NCBI GenBank assembly: GCA_023666945.1
Contig: JAMPAY010000001.1
Location: forward strand, 124,001-188,000
Direction: 5' to 3'
Length of the DNA stretch: 64,000 bases
DNA from: Paludibacter sp.
GTDB lineage: Bacteria; Bacteroidota; Bacteroidia; Bacteroidales; Paludibacteraceae
Part shown: positions 17,005 through 26,439 of the stretch, piece after piece
How positions within the stretch are numbered: position 1 is the first letter of the stretch
Layout of the letters: each line of letters starts with the position of its first letter
Program-made: the position numbers and the translations under genes
The notes under the pieces: model-generated
Seen by the model: the letters and a program-made list of their open reading frames with translations, nothing else
The model's database searches: none
Told to the model about the DNA's origin: nothing

Positions 17005-18171
17005 ATGATTTACGATTTCACTTACCAAAACCCCACTCGAGTGCATTTTGGCAAGAATGCACTTCACCATTTAACAGAAGAATTGGCACAATACGGTGCG
17101 CGCGTACTACTGATATATGGCAAAGCGGCTATCAAAAAGATAGGGCTATATGACCAAGTCATACGGATTTTACAAAAAGCAAACAAAGATGTATATGAGT
17201 TGAGTGGCATAAATGCCAATCCACGCTATTCACAATTACTAGAGGGCGTACGGTTGGTACGCGAACATCAAATAGATTTCATCTTGGCTGTAGGTGGCGG
17301 TTCTGTGATTGATTGTGCGAAAGGCATCTCGTGTGGTGCATATGCAGAAGGAGACATTTGGCAACGGTACTATATCTACAAAGAGGATGTTACTAACCCG
17401 ATAGTACCTGTAGGCTGTATATTGACCATGGCCGGAACCGGTAGCGAAATGAACTCGGGCTCGGTGATAACCAACGAAGCGGAACACATCAAGATGGGAC
17501 GCGTATATCCCTTAGAGAAGACTACCCCTCGCTTTGCGATACTAAACCCTGAATACACCTACTCTGTTCCCCGCTATCAGATGGTGAGCGGTATAGCCGA
17601 CATCTTTTCTCATCTGATGGAACAGTATTTCTCCGGATCAGACGATTGTACGACCGATTACTTGATAGAAGGTGTGATGTTGTCGTTGATTTCGGCATCT
17701 CGAAAAGCAATGATAAACCAAGAGGATTACGAGGCTCGCAGCAACATTATGTGGTGCGCTACGATGGCCCTCAATAAATTGCTTTCGCTTAGCAAAACGG
17801 AAGACTGGGAGGTGCATATGATAGAGCATCAATTGGGTGCATATACGGATTGTGCACACGGCATAGGGCTGGCAGTGATTTCTCCGACCTACTATCGCTT
17901 TATCTACCGCCATGGATTGCATAAATTTGTGCGTTTTGCCAAACACATATGGGGTGTGGAAGATAAAGGTCAGGGCGATGATGCCATCGCACGCGAAGGT
18001 ATAGACCGCTTAGAATCATTCTTCCGCGAGTTGGAGATTCCTGCCACCTTACGCGAATTAGGAACAACCGAAGCCATGCTGCCTCTGATAGCCCACTCAA
18101 CTGTATTAGGCGGAGGTTATTGCAAACTCACAGCAAACGATGTACTGACTATATTAAAAACTTGTTTCTAA
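17005..18171 (+). CDS. Iron-containing alcohol dehydrogenase (BdhA/YqhD type)
   Basis: 388 aa, the normal length for the butanol dehydrogenase-like branch of the Fe-ADH family. The nucleotide-binding region includes AVGGGSVIDCAKGISCGA. Metal ligands are evident: Asp and His in SGIADIFSHLMEQY, then His in MIEHQLGAYTDCAHGIGLAV. The branch reduces short aldehydes with NAD(P)H and can act in fermentation or aldehyde detoxification. It is followed after 15 bp by a flavin reductase gene and preceded by an AraC regulator, so an aldehyde- or redox-responsive unit is plausible. Exact substrate unknown. Confidence 0.9.
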   Translation: MIYDFTYQNPTRVHFGKNALHHLTEELAQYGARVLLIYGKAAIKKIGLYDQVIRILQKANKDVYELSGINANPRYSQLLEGVRLVREHQIDFILAVGGGSVIDCAKGISCGAYAEGDIWQRYYIYKEDVTNPIVPVGCILTMAGTGSEMNSGSVITNEAEHIKMGRVYPLEKTTPRFAILNPEYTYSVPRYQMVSGIADIFSHLMEQYFSGSDDCTTDYLIEGVMLSLISASRKAMINQEDYEARSNIMWCATMALNKLLSLSKTEDWEVHMIEHQLGAYTDCAHGIGLAVISPTYYRFIYRHGLHKFVRFAKHIWGVEDKGQGDDAIAREGIDRLESFFRELEIPATLRELGTTEAMLPLIAHSTVLGGGYCKLTANDVLTILKTCF

Positions 18172-18186
18172 GCCAACTCTTTTACG

Positions 18187-18723
18187 ATGAAGAAAATCTT
18201 AATTCTTTCCTCCAGCCCTCGTCGCGGTGGCAATTCGGATACATTGTGCGACTGCTTTATGAAAGGTGCACAAGAGACCGGGCACGACGTAGAAAAGATA
18301 TTCGTTGCCGATCAAAAAATAGGCTATTGCCATGCCTGCTACTATTGCGCCAAACACGGTGGAGCATGTTGTATAAAAGACGACATGGGCGAGATACTGG
18401 AAAAGATGCTTGCAGCAGATGTATTAGTATTGGCCAGTCCCGTTTATTTCTATTCCGTTTCCGCTCAACTGAAGACTGTGATAGACCGCACAGTGGCACG
18501 ATGGTTAGAATTCAAGAACAAAGAATTTTACTACATACTGACCGCTGCCGAAGACACAGACACCGTAATGAACGGAACATTGGCATGTATGCGCGGCTTG
18601 GCAGAATGCTTGGAAGGTTCGAAAGAGATGGGCATTATCTATGGAAAAGGCGTATACCTGAAAGGCGAAATAAACGAACATCCTGCAATGCAAGAAGCCT
18701 ACGAAGCAGGTAAAAGATGCTAA
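18187..18723 (+). CDS. NADPH-dependent FMN reductase / flavodoxin-family protein
   Basis: 178 aa. The FMN phosphate-binding loop is at the N-terminus (ILSSSPRRGGNSDTL). The cysteine-rich segment YCHACYYCAKHGGACCIKDDM places it near iron-sulfur flavoprotein-like reductases, although no cluster is proven. LVLASPVYFYSVSAQLKTVIDRT is the second family motif. It likely transfers electrons from NAD(P)H via FMN. It lies 15 bp after the alcohol dehydrogenase, consistent with an operon under the upstream AraC regulator. Confidence 0.85.
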   Translation: MKKILILSSSPRRGGNSDTLCDCFMKGAQETGHDVEKIFVADQKIGYCHACYYCAKHGGACCIKDDMGEILEKMLAADVLVLASPVYFYSVSAQLKTVIDRTVARWLEFKNKEFYYILTAAEDTDTVMNGTLACMRGLAECLEGSKEMGIIYGKGVYLKGEINEHPAMQEAYEAGKRC

Positions 18724-18750
18724 TAGCAAATATCTTTATCACAAAGAAAT

Positions 18751-18786
18751 AAGGTCGGTTATATTGTCACTACCGACCTTATTTTG
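18751..18786 (+). terminator. Rho-independent terminator
   Basis: AAGGTCGGT and ACCGACCTT form a perfect 9-bp stem with a 12-nt loop, followed by ATTTTGT. It separates the dehydrogenase operon from the pot operon. Confidence 0.8.
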
Positions 18787-18850
18787 TACAATTCAAGCAA
18801 TCTACAAATAAAATAGCCCTAAACTTAGTGCCTAAACGAATTATTTTTCA

Positions 18851-18858
18851 TACCTTTG
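18851..18858 (+). promoter_or_regulatory. Promoter -7 box of pot operon
   Basis: TACCTTTGCACCCGC, 75 bp before the ATG of the ATPase gene. The leader holds an eight-codon ATG reading frame (18888-18914) of unknown relevance. Confidence 0.7.
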
Positions 18859-18932
18859 CACCCGCGTTTTTAACCAATAACGTTTTTATGAGATTTACTT
18901 TTAGTGTTCCATAGTAGTAGTTTTTATCAGTA

Positions 18933-20390
18933 ATGCAAAAATCAAGTTATATTATTGAGGTGAACAACGTTTCCAAACAATTTGAGGACGGTAAATTCGC
19001 CTTGGACAATGTAAGCCTTTCGGTAGAGAAAGGCGAGTTTGTAACCATTCTTGGCCCTTCCGGCTGCGGCAAAACAACATTGTTGCGTTGCATAGCAGGA
19101 TTTCAGGTAGCCACTGGCGGCGATATTTTGCTGAACGGACAAGATGTTACACAGACGCCCCCGCATAAGCGTCCCGTAAACACGGTATTTCAGAAATATG
19201 CGCTATTCCCTCATTTGAACGTATTCGACAATGTAGCATTCGGCCTCAAACTGAAAAAGTTAGAGAAAGATGTTATTACAAAAAAAGTTAAGTCTGCCTT
19301 AAAAACGGTAGGCATGACCGACTACGAGTATCGGAATGTTGACAGTTTATCGGGAGGACAGCAACAACGCGTAGCCATTGCCCGCGCAATTGTTAATCAA
19401 CCGGAAGTACTATTGTTGGATGAGCCCCTTGCCGCCTTAGACCTAAAAATGCGGAAAGACATGCAAATGGAACTGAAAGAGATGCACAAGAAGTTGGGCA
19501 TTACTTTTATCTATGTGACACACGATCAAGAAGAGGCCTTGACTTTGTCCGACCGCGTGGTGGTGATGAACGAAGGTAAGATACAGCAAATTGGGTCTCC
19601 GAGTGATGTATACAACGAACCTATCAACTCGTTTGTTGCCGATTTTATAGGTGAAAGCAACTTGCTGAATGGTATCATGATTAGAGACAAACGAGTTAGT
19701 TTCTGCAATTTGGAATTTGATTGTGTCGATACGGGTTTTGGTGAGAATACACCTGTGGATGTTGTGATCCGTCCGGAAGACCTCTACATTTGGGAAAATA
19801 CCAAACATATCAGTGTTGCCGAGCAGCAAGAAGATTACGACCCCGATGACCGAATACCCAAAGGGCACTTTACCAAACTCTATGGAATAGTAGAAAGTTG
19901 CATATTCAAGGGAGTACATTACGAAATGACCGTTCATACTGACAACGGTTACGAATTTATGGTACAAGACTATCATGCATTTCAACCCGGTATGTCGGTT
20001 GGTATGTTAGTAAAGCCCGAAGACATACAGGTAATGAAAAAAGAACGCCTCTACAATAGTTTTTTCGGAACTATTACCGATGGAAACAAAGTTGTATTCT
20101 TGGACGAAGAATGGGATATTCCCACAGAAACCGCTCAACAATTCAATGTCGGTGAAGAAGTGGAAGTACGCGTTGTTTTTGACAAGATAATTTTACAAGA
20201 CTACGAAGAAGACGGTACCCTATCGGGTGAAGTGCATTTTATTTTATACAAAGGTGACCACTATCATCTGACTGTGCGTACAGATGATGGAGACAACATT
20301 TATGTCGACACCAATGATGTTTGGGACGACGGTGACCGAGTAGGTATACAGATAGCCCCCGAATCCATACAAATAGTACACAAACAATAA
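18933..20390 (+). CDS. potA: Spermidine/putrescine ABC transporter ATPase with duplicated C-terminal domain
   Basis: 485 aa, about 100 longer than E. coli PotA. The ATPase domain is complete: Walker [10 protein letters not shown] (41-49), signature [15 protein letters not shown], Walker [12 protein letters not shown], switch [13 protein letters not shown]. The extra length is a second regulatory/TOBE-like unit. Residues about 310-367 (ending [13 protein letters not shown]) and about 428-483 (ending [13 protein letters not shown]) share the pattern HYxxTVxTDxG...G..VGxxxxPExIQ. It energises polyamine import through the permeases encoded next to it. It is the first gene of a tightly packed potABCD operon, 1 bp before potB. 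Confidence 0.93.
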   Translation: MQKSSYIIEVNNVSKQFEDGKFALDNVSLSVEKGEFVTILGPSGCGKTTLLRCIAGFQVATGGDILLNGQDVTQTPPHKRPVNTVFQKYALFPHLNVFDNVAFGLKLKKLEKDVITKKVKSALKTVGMTDYEYRNVDSLSGGQQQRVAIARAIVNQPEVLLLDEPLAALDLKMRKDMQMELKEMHKKLGITFIYVTHDQEEALTLSDRVVVMNEGKIQQIGSPSDVYNEPINSFVADFIGESNLLNGIMIRDKRVSFCNLEFDCVDTGFGENTPVDVVIRPEDLYIWENTKHISVAEQQEDYDPDDRIPKGHFTKLYGIVESCIFKGVHYEMTVHTDNGYEFMVQDYHAFQPGMSVGMLVKPEDIQVMKKERLYNSFFGTITDGNKVVFLDEEWDIPTETAQQFNVGEEVEVRVVFDKIILQDYEEDGTLSGEVHFILYKGDHYHLTVRTDDGDNIYVDTNDVWDDGDRVGIQIAPESIQIVHKQ

Positions 20391-20391
20391 G

Positions 20392-21195
20392 ATGAAAAAA
20401 TTATCTACACTAATAGGCAGTCGACGCACATGGGCTTGGCCTTACGTACTTTTTCTTGTATTGTTTGTTCTGCTACCATTGTTTCTGATAGTCTACTACG
20501 CCTTTACCGATGCACAAGGAGGTTGGACAATACACAATTTCACCCAATTTTTCAGCACATCGGAAGCCGTCAATACGTTCATTTACTCGTTGGCGATAGC
20601 CTTACTAACAACCCTAATCTGCTTATTAATAGGTTATCCGGCTGCATATATAATGGCTACCGAAGAGTATCGGACTCCCAAAGTGATGGCAATGTTGTTT
20701 ATCCTCCCTATGTGGATAAACTTTCTATTGCGAACTATTGCAACTGTGGAACTATTCAATATGTTTTCGCTTCCGCTTGGTGAAGGAGCACTGCTCTTCG
20801 GTATGTGTTACGACTTTCTACCATTTATGATATACCCCATCTATAACACTCTGCAGAAAATGGATCGTTCACTCATAGAAGCAGCACATGACTTGGGTGC
20901 CAATAGATTTGAGGTCTTTACAAAAGTAATACTTCCTTTATCGGCTTCGGGTATCTATAGCGGTATTATAATGGTATTTATGCCCACGGTTTCGACCTTT
21001 GCAATAGCCGAACTATTAACTCGCAATAAGATCACCTTATTCGGTTCGCTTATTCAACGCGCCTTTGGAGAAGGAGGATTAAGCATGTGGAATTACGGTG
21101 CAGCACTATCGCTCATTATGTTGGTGATCATAGGGTTGACCAGTTTCTTTGGAAACAATGATGATACCGACACACAGAAAGGAGGTTTACTATGA
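20392..21195 (+). CDS. potB: Spermidine/putrescine ABC transporter permease PotB
   Basis: 267 aa with six predicted membrane helices. It has the ABC-permease EAA loop EAAHDLGANRFEVFTKVILPLSASGI, which contacts the ATPase. The N-terminal segment WPYVLFLVLFVLLPLFLIVYYAF and the FSTSEAVNTFIYSLAIALLTT region match PotB proteins. The gene starts one base after potA and overlaps potC by 4 bp (ATGA type), indicating translational coupling. Confidence 0.93.
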   Translation: MKKLSTLIGSRRTWAWPYVLFLVLFVLLPLFLIVYYAFTDAQGGWTIHNFTQFFSTSEAVNTFIYSLAIALLTTLICLLIGYPAAYIMATEEYRTPKVMAMLFILPMWINFLLRTIATVELFNMFSLPLGEGALLFGMCYDFLPFMIYPIYNTLQKMDRSLIEAAHDLGANRFEVFTKVILPLSASGIYSGIIMVFMPTVSTFAIAELLTRNKITLFGSLIQRAFGEGGLSMWNYGAALSLIMLVIIGLTSFFGNNDDTDTQKGGLL

Positions 21196-22079
21196 ATCAG
21201 CAACTTCTGTCTTCTGCACAAAAAGAAGCACGCAAACGCCAACACAATCTTCGATTACGACGTTTGCTTTCACAATCGTATCTTTGGCTTCTACTGATTA
21301 TACTTTATGCACCGATTTTGCTTATCATTATCTTTTCTTTTACAAAAAGTAAAGTATTCGGCAATTGGACCGGTTTCACCTTTGCATTGTATGAGAATCT
21401 CTTTACCGGTTACGACCATGTAGCACAAGTGCATGTAGACCCGAATCTGTACCATAGCATCTTCTATACTGTGATAATTGCTCTGATTGCTGCTACAATA
21501 GCCACTCTATTAGGGACATTGGCAGCCATCGGCATTTACAACATGCGTCAGCGCGACCGTAAAATAGTGCAATTTATGAACAGTATTCCCATGATAAATC
21601 CGGATATACTGACAGGTATATCACTCTTTCTGCTATTTGTATTTTTGGGGATCAGCCGTGGTTTAACAACGGTTATTATTGCTCATGTGGTATTCTGCAC
21701 GCCGTATGTGGTATTATCTGTCATGCCTCGTCTGAGTAAGATGAATCCGAATATCTACGAAGCCGCTTTGGACTTAGGTGCAACACCGTTCCAAGCATTA
21801 CGCAAAGTCATGATGCCGGAACTATGGCCGGGTATGCTAAGCGGATTTATTCTATCGGTAACACTCTCGATAGATGATTTCGGTGTTACATTCTTCACCA
21901 AAGGTTCCGGCGGGTTAAATACACTATCCACTTTTATTTACGCCGATGCTCGCAAAGGCGGTTTAACTCCCGAATTGCGACCTTTATTCTCGCTCATTTT
22001 CATAACAATGTTCGTATTGCTTGTTATTATCAATTGGCGAGCAAGTCGTCAGGCTAAAACAAGCCCCAAAAAACATTAA
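21192..22079 (+). CDS. potC: Spermidine/putrescine ABC transporter permease PotC
   Basis: 295 aa with six predicted helices. The EAA loop is present at YEAALDLGATPFQALRKVMMPELWPGM, and SIDDFGVTFFTKGSGGLNTLSTFIYADAR is typical of PotC. The N-terminus carries an unusual positively charged stretch (about residues 10-25, KEARKRQHNLRLRR) before the first helix, consistent with a cytoplasmic N-terminus. It overlaps potB by 4 bp and is followed by the binding-protein gene after 38 bp. Confidence 0.93.
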   Translation: MNQQLLSSAQKEARKRQHNLRLRRLLSQSYLWLLLIILYAPILLIIIFSFTKSKVFGNWTGFTFALYENLFTGYDHVAQVHVDPNLYHSIFYTVIIALIAATIATLLGTLAAIGIYNMRQRDRKIVQFMNSIPMINPDILTGISLFLLFVFLGISRGLTTVIIAHVVFCTPYVVLSVMPRLSKMNPNIYEAALDLGATPFQALRKVMMPELWPGMLSGFILSVTLSIDDFGVTFFTKGSGGLNTLSTFIYADARKGGLTPELRPLFSLIFITMFVLLVIINWRASRQAKTSPKKH

Positions 22080-22117
22080 ACACTACTAACACATTATAGA
22101 TTCTTACAAACAAAAAA

Positions 22118-23434
22118 ATGAAAAGACTGTATTTCTTGCTGCTTACAGCCATGATAGAAGTAGGCAGTTTCGGTTTGGCTTATGGAGCAGACCGCGCTCA
22201 CACACTGAAAGTATACAACTGGGCAGACTATATTGATGATGATGTACTGAACGAGTTCCCTGCTTGGTACAAGGCTATGACGGGCGAAGACGTAGATGTA
22301 ATATATCAAACTTTCGATATTAACGAATCGATGCTGACCGAGATTGAGATAGGTAAAGAAGATTATGACGTGATTTGTCCCTCGGAATACATCATAGAGC
22401 GTATGCTTCGCAAAAACCTACTGCAGAAAATCGATAAAACACAAATACCTGATACGTTACGTTATTTCGACAATGTTGCACCATTTGCCGTAGACAAGTT
22501 TCAACAAATGAGCAAAACCGAGACTGTAAGCGACTACACTGTCGGATACATGTGGGGTACAACAGGTTTTATCTACAATCCTAACTTCGTACAACGCGAG
22601 CAACTCACATCATGGGGAGCGATATTAGACCCTGTTTTTAAAGGAAAAATATACATGAAAGACGCTTTCCGCGACATGTATTCGGTAGTTGTGCTTTATG
22701 CCTATCGCGATGAAATCGCTGCCGGTGAAGTAAGTCGTGATGAATTGGTTGAGCATGTTACCACAGAACGTCTTGCCCGTGTAGAAGAAGTGCTGCTCGC
22801 CGCCAAAGAGAACGTTGCAGGTTGGGAAGTTGACTTCGGTAAAGAAGAAATGACAAAGGGGAAAACATGGTTGAACTTATCATGGAGTGGTGATGCTCAA
22901 TGGGCAATAGAAGAAGCCGCTGAAGTCGGATTAAAATTAGAATACATCGTACCCGAAGAAGGAAGTAATGTTTGGTTTGACGGATGGTGCATTCCGGTAT
23001 ATGCCCAAAATACAAAAGCAGCATCGTGGTTTATCAACTACATGTGCATGCCTGAAAATGCCATCCGAAATATGGAATTTATAGGATACGTATCGGTTAT
23101 ATCCACTCCTGAGATCTTGTCTTGGGCTGATGATGCCGATACATGGGAAGAAACTGCCGATTTAAGTTATTTCTTTGGAGAAGATGCTACTGCCGTACAT
23201 GCTAATCAAGTATTCTATCCCGATCGAAGCATCATCGAACGTTGCGCTTTAATGCACGATACCGGCGACATGAACAAAGATATGTTGGAGATGTGGAACA
23301 GAGTAAAAGGAGACAACCTCTCGCAAGGTAAAGTTATCTTCATCATTGTTGTCTTACTCGCTATCATCGGTTTTCTGATTTATCATGCCTTACAAAAACG
23401 TAAGATGCAAACAAGCCGACGCAAAAAACGATAA
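22118..23434 (+). CDS. potD: Polyamine-binding protein PotD with C-terminal membrane anchor
   Basis: 438 aa, against about 350 for E. coli PotD. A signal peptide (about 1-24) is followed by the mature start HTLKVYNWADYIDDDVL, typical of the family. DVICPSEYIIERMLRKNLL and VGYMWGTTGFIYNP are further family segments. Instead of a lipobox it has a predicted C-terminal membrane helix (about 404-425, VIFIIVVLLAIIGFLIYHAL) and a basic tail ending RRKKR. This predicts a binding protein tethered to the outer face of the inner membrane. It delivers spermidine or putrescine to PotB/PotC. The terminator follows directly. Confidence 0.92.
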   Translation: MKRLYFLLLTAMIEVGSFGLAYGADRAHTLKVYNWADYIDDDVLNEFPAWYKAMTGEDVDVIYQTFDINESMLTEIEIGKEDYDVICPSEYIIERMLRKNLLQKIDKTQIPDTLRYFDNVAPFAVDKFQQMSKTETVSDYTVGYMWGTTGFIYNPNFVQREQLTSWGAILDPVFKGKIYMKDAFRDMYSVVVLYAYRDEIAAGEVSRDELVEHVTTERLARVEEVLLAAKENVAGWEVDFGKEEMTKGKTWLNLSWSGDAQWAIEEAAEVGLKLEYIVPEEGSNVWFDGWCIPVYAQNTKAASWFINYMCMPENAIRNMEFIGYVSVISTPEILSWADDADTWEETADLSYFFGEDATAVHANQVFYPDRSIIERCALMHDTGDMNKDMLEMWNRVKGDNLSQGKVIFIIVVLLAIIGFLIYHALQKRKMQTSRRKKR

Positions 23435-23454
23435 CAAGCACCTCGAAACATGAC

Positions 23455-23494
23455 AAAAACCGTCCTCTCTTTTTTTTCAGAGAGGACGGTTTTT
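23455..23494. terminator. Terminator of pot operon
   Basis: AAAAACCGTCCTCTCT and AGAGAGGACGGTTTTT form a perfect 16-bp stem with a T-rich 8-nt loop, flanked by A and T tracts so it can work in both directions. Confidence 0.88.
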
Positions 23495-23614
23495 CTTTAT
23501 AACATCTTAGAGAAAAGCATTCTGACATTTCCCCATTACATGTACAATAATTTCTCATAATCATCCGTAATAATTCCTATCAACAGGCAAGTTGCAAGAA
23601 TCTGAATCTTTTTG

Positions 23615-23622
23615 TATTTTTG
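23615..23622 (+). promoter_or_regulatory. Promoter -7 box for TPR/PD40 gene
   Basis: TATTTTTG immediately followed by CAAACGGT and the ATG at 23632. The transcript would have an extremely short leader of a few nucleotides or none. Confidence 0.55.
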
Positions 23623-23631
23623 CAAACGGTT

Positions 23632-25011
23632 ATGGGAAAGAGATGTTATATCATATTATGCACCTGTCTGCTTGTACTTAACAATTTGTCGGCTCAATCG
23701 GCACAGCAAGCGGATGAAGAATTTGCGCAAAAAGAATATACAAAAGCAAAAGCGACATATAGTTTATTATTACGCAAATCTCCGCAAAACACTCTTTATC
23801 TCTACCGCTATGCTCGTTGTGCCTACGAATTAGGAGAACAAGAAGAAGCTATACTCTCGTTTGAAGCGGCAGGCGAAAGATATGCACTTCGGAATTTTTA
23901 TTTAGGAGAGTTATATTTTGCCACCTACCGTTTTGAAGAAGCAGTAGTTGCTTATCAAAAATATGCCGATGTCATCGGAGAAAATCACGAACGATATCCC
24001 TATGTGGAACGCAAAATAACACAAGCACAAAAAGGGATACGCTATCTTAAACGCGTAGACGACATTGTTATTACCGATAGTGTTACTGTGCGCAAAGATG
24101 AATTTCTGAACGCCTATCATCTGTCAAAGGAATCAGGTAGCATTTCCACAAACGAACAAGGCATTGTTTACACCAACGAACGCGGTGACCGCCAACTAAA
24201 AGTATACGAGCAAGATGAGCATAAAAACCTTTTAAGTTGCCAACGATTATTAGAAGGAACATATATATGCGATACCCTTCCGGCTCCTATAAACAATGTC
24301 TACAACGAAAATTATCCTTTTATGCTTTCGGATGGCATTACCTTATATTTCGCTTCCGATTCTCCCGATGGATTGGGAGGTTATGACATCTATGTAACGC
24401 GTTACAACTCCGGCAACGAAAGTTATCTTACCCCGGAAAACATAGGTATGCCGTTTAACTCACCAGCCAACGATTATATGCTCGCCATTGACGAATCGCG
24501 TCATATAGGTTACTTCGCTACCGACCGTAATACCCCCGATACACTTGTTACCATTTACACATTCATCCCTAATGATGAAAAAAGAATCATACGTAATCAA
24601 TCGGAAGAATACATACGCCTTGCTGCTCAACTGAAAGTTGCACGCAAGGACACTACAGAAACGGCTACTATCATACCAAACAATCCATTGTCACAATCCG
24701 CTTCTAACAACACTACGAACGAATTCCGTTTCGTAATAGACGATGCAACTATTTATACCCGTCTCAACGATTTTCAATCGGCTGACGCTCGTGCTCTCTA
24801 CGAGCAAGTCCAATTGTTAGAGAGTCAACTTACTCAATGCAAAGAACAAACCGACTTACTCCGACTGCAATACGGAAATGCCGATGAAAACAAGCAAAAG
24901 GAACTAAAAAACATTTTACTGCAATTAGAAACAGACTATCTGAAAATACGCAAACAACTTCCCAAACTGCTTAATCAAATTCGTGAATTAGAGCAGCATG
25001 TCTCTAATTAG
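23632..25011 (+). CDS. TPR and PD40-repeat periplasmic protein
   Basis: 459 aa from the ATG at 23632; an in-frame TTG four codons earlier overlaps the -7 box and is rejected. A signal peptide (about 1-20, ending SAQSAQQ) precedes tetratricopeptide repeats (about 25-130, AKATYSLLLRKSPQNTLYLYRYARCAYELG). A PD40 propeller part follows, with the hallmark GITLYFASDSPDGLGGYDIYVTRYN. The C-terminal 80 residues form a coiled coil. TPR-PD40 proteins of Bacteroidota often belong to OmpA/PorE-type T9SS envelope complexes, but the OmpA domain is absent here. Function unproven. Confidence 0.78.
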   Translation: MGKRCYIILCTCLLVLNNLSAQSAQQADEEFAQKEYTKAKATYSLLLRKSPQNTLYLYRYARCAYELGEQEEAILSFEAAGERYALRNFYLGELYFATYRFEEAVVAYQKYADVIGENHERYPYVERKITQAQKGIRYLKRVDDIVITDSVTVRKDEFLNAYHLSKESGSISTNEQGIVYTNERGDRQLKVYEQDEHKNLLSCQRLLEGTYICDTLPAPINNVYNENYPFMLSDGITLYFASDSPDGLGGYDIYVTRYNSGNESYLTPENIGMPFNSPANDYMLAIDESRHIGYFATDRNTPDTLVTIYTFIPNDEKRIIRNQSEEYIRLAAQLKVARKDTTETATIIPNNPLSQSASNNTTNEFRFVIDDATIYTRLNDFQSADARALYEQVQLLESQLTQCKEQTDLLRLQYGNADENKQKELKNILLQLETDYLKIRKQLPKLLNQIRELEQHVSN

Positions 25012-25028
25012 ATTACAAACATAAATTA

Positions 25029-26417
25029 CTATTCCCCATCAACCATATTGATTGTTTCCGTTTCTCTTAAGGTATGCATATGTCGAAATCTTCGTATATA
25101 TATGGTTAGAATAATTGCGGATGTTATGCATGCCAACACATCAGATATACACATACTATACCACACTCCGTTAATACCCATCCAAATAGGCAACAACAAT
25201 GCAAACGGAATAAGATAAAGAACCTGTCTTGTCAAACTTAAGAATATCGACATCTTTGCCATTCCTATACTCGTAAAGAAATTTCCCGTAACCATCTGAT
25301 AGCCATTCAAGAAAAAGACAGCGCACACAATACGCATTCCCGGTACGGCTATCGCTACCAATCCCTCATCAGCCGAAAAAACACGCACCATCCAGCCCGG
25401 AAAAAACTCTGCGCAAATAAACAACAACGTTGTTACTCCCGTAGCCCACAAGGATGTCTGCCGAAATACCTCCAACATCCGGTCATAACGTTGAGCCCCA
25501 TAATTATATCCGGAAATGGGTTGCATACCCTGATTTAACCCCATAACGATCATACAAAAAATAAATGTAACCCTATTTATCACTCCATAAGCCCCGATAG
25601 CCAAATCGCCTCCATAACGTTTCAGTTGATTATTTATAACCACCACGACCGCACACCCCGCTAAATTCATCAGAAAAGGAGACAATCCGATCGCCAATAA
25701 GTCAGTAACAATGCGCTTGTCAAAATGGAAAATATCACGCTTGAAATGCAGCACCTCATTCGTATTGCATAAAACCGAAACTTGCCACACTATAGCCACA
25801 AACTGTGAAATAACCGTAGCAACAGCTACACCCCGCACTCCCATTCCTAACACAAAGATAAACAAAGGGTCTAACACTACATTTACCATCACCGCCACTA
25901 TCGTGGCATTCATCGCCAACTTCGGGTGGCCGGATGAGCGCAACACCCCATTCAAACCATAATACAGATGCGTAAAGAAATTAGCAACCAGAATAATCAC
26001 CATATAACTCCCGGCATAAGGCAACGTTTGTTCGCTTGCCCCGAAGAAATAAAGAATAGGCTCTAAAAACATCAACCCCAGCCCCCCAATAACCGCACCT
26101 ATAACCAAATTGAGTAATACCACATTACCCAAAACAAGTTGGGCAGAATCATAGTCTTTCTGTCCTAATTTAATCGATATAAGCGTACTTCCTCCCACTC
26201 CCACCAACGAACCGAAAGCGGCCAATATATTCATCAATGGAAACGTAACCGCCAACCCTGAAAATGCCAAGGCGCCGCATCCTCTTCCTACAAAAATACT
26301 ATCTACCAAGTTATACAAAGAAGACGCCGTCATAGCAATGATAGCAGGCATCGCATATTGGCGCAACAATTTGCCGATAGGCTCCGTTCCTAATGTGGTC
26401 GGTGCAACAGACATCAA
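25029..26417 (-). CDS. MATE family efflux transporter
   Basis: 462 aa with twelve predicted membrane helices in two homologous halves. MATE features include the N-terminal GTEPIGKLLRQYAMPAIIAMTASSLYNLVDSIFVGRGCG, GSTLISIKLGQKDY, and the half-start GLSPFLMNLAGCAVVVVINNQLKRYGG. MATE proteins expel cationic drugs or metabolites in exchange for Na+ or H+. It is the last gene of the minus-strand operon beginning with holB, 22 bp after mrp. Substrate unknown. Confidence 0.9.
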   Translation of the reverse strand: MMSVAPTTLGTEPIGKLLRQYAMPAIIAMTASSLYNLVDSIFVGRGCGALAFSGLAVTFPLMNILAAFGSLVGVGGSTLISIKLGQKDYDSAQLVLGNVVLLNLVIGAVIGGLGLMFLEPILYFFGASEQTLPYAGSYMVIILVANFFTHLYYGLNGVLRSSGHPKLAMNATIVAVMVNVVLDPLFIFVLGMGVRGVAVATVISQFVAIVWQVSVLCNTNEVLHFKRDIFHFDKRIVTDLLAIGLSPFLMNLAGCAVVVVINNQLKRYGGDLAIGAYGVINRVTFIFCMIVMGLNQGMQPISGYNYGAQRYDRMLEVFRQTSLWATGVTTLLFICAEFFPGWMVRVFSADEGLVAIAVPGMRIVCAVFFLNGYQMVTGNFFTSIGMAKMSIFLSLTRQVLYLIPFALLLPIWMGINGVWYSMCISDVLACITSAIILTIYIRRFRHMHTLRETETINMVDGE

Positions 26418-26439
26418 TTTCTACCTTCCTTTATATTCC

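Noticed and set aside
18888..18914. Eight-codon leader frame (MRFTFSVP) before potA as a polyamine-sensing uORF
   Set aside because: A frame this short is expected by chance in an AT-rich leader, and no stall motif or conserved structure could be shown.
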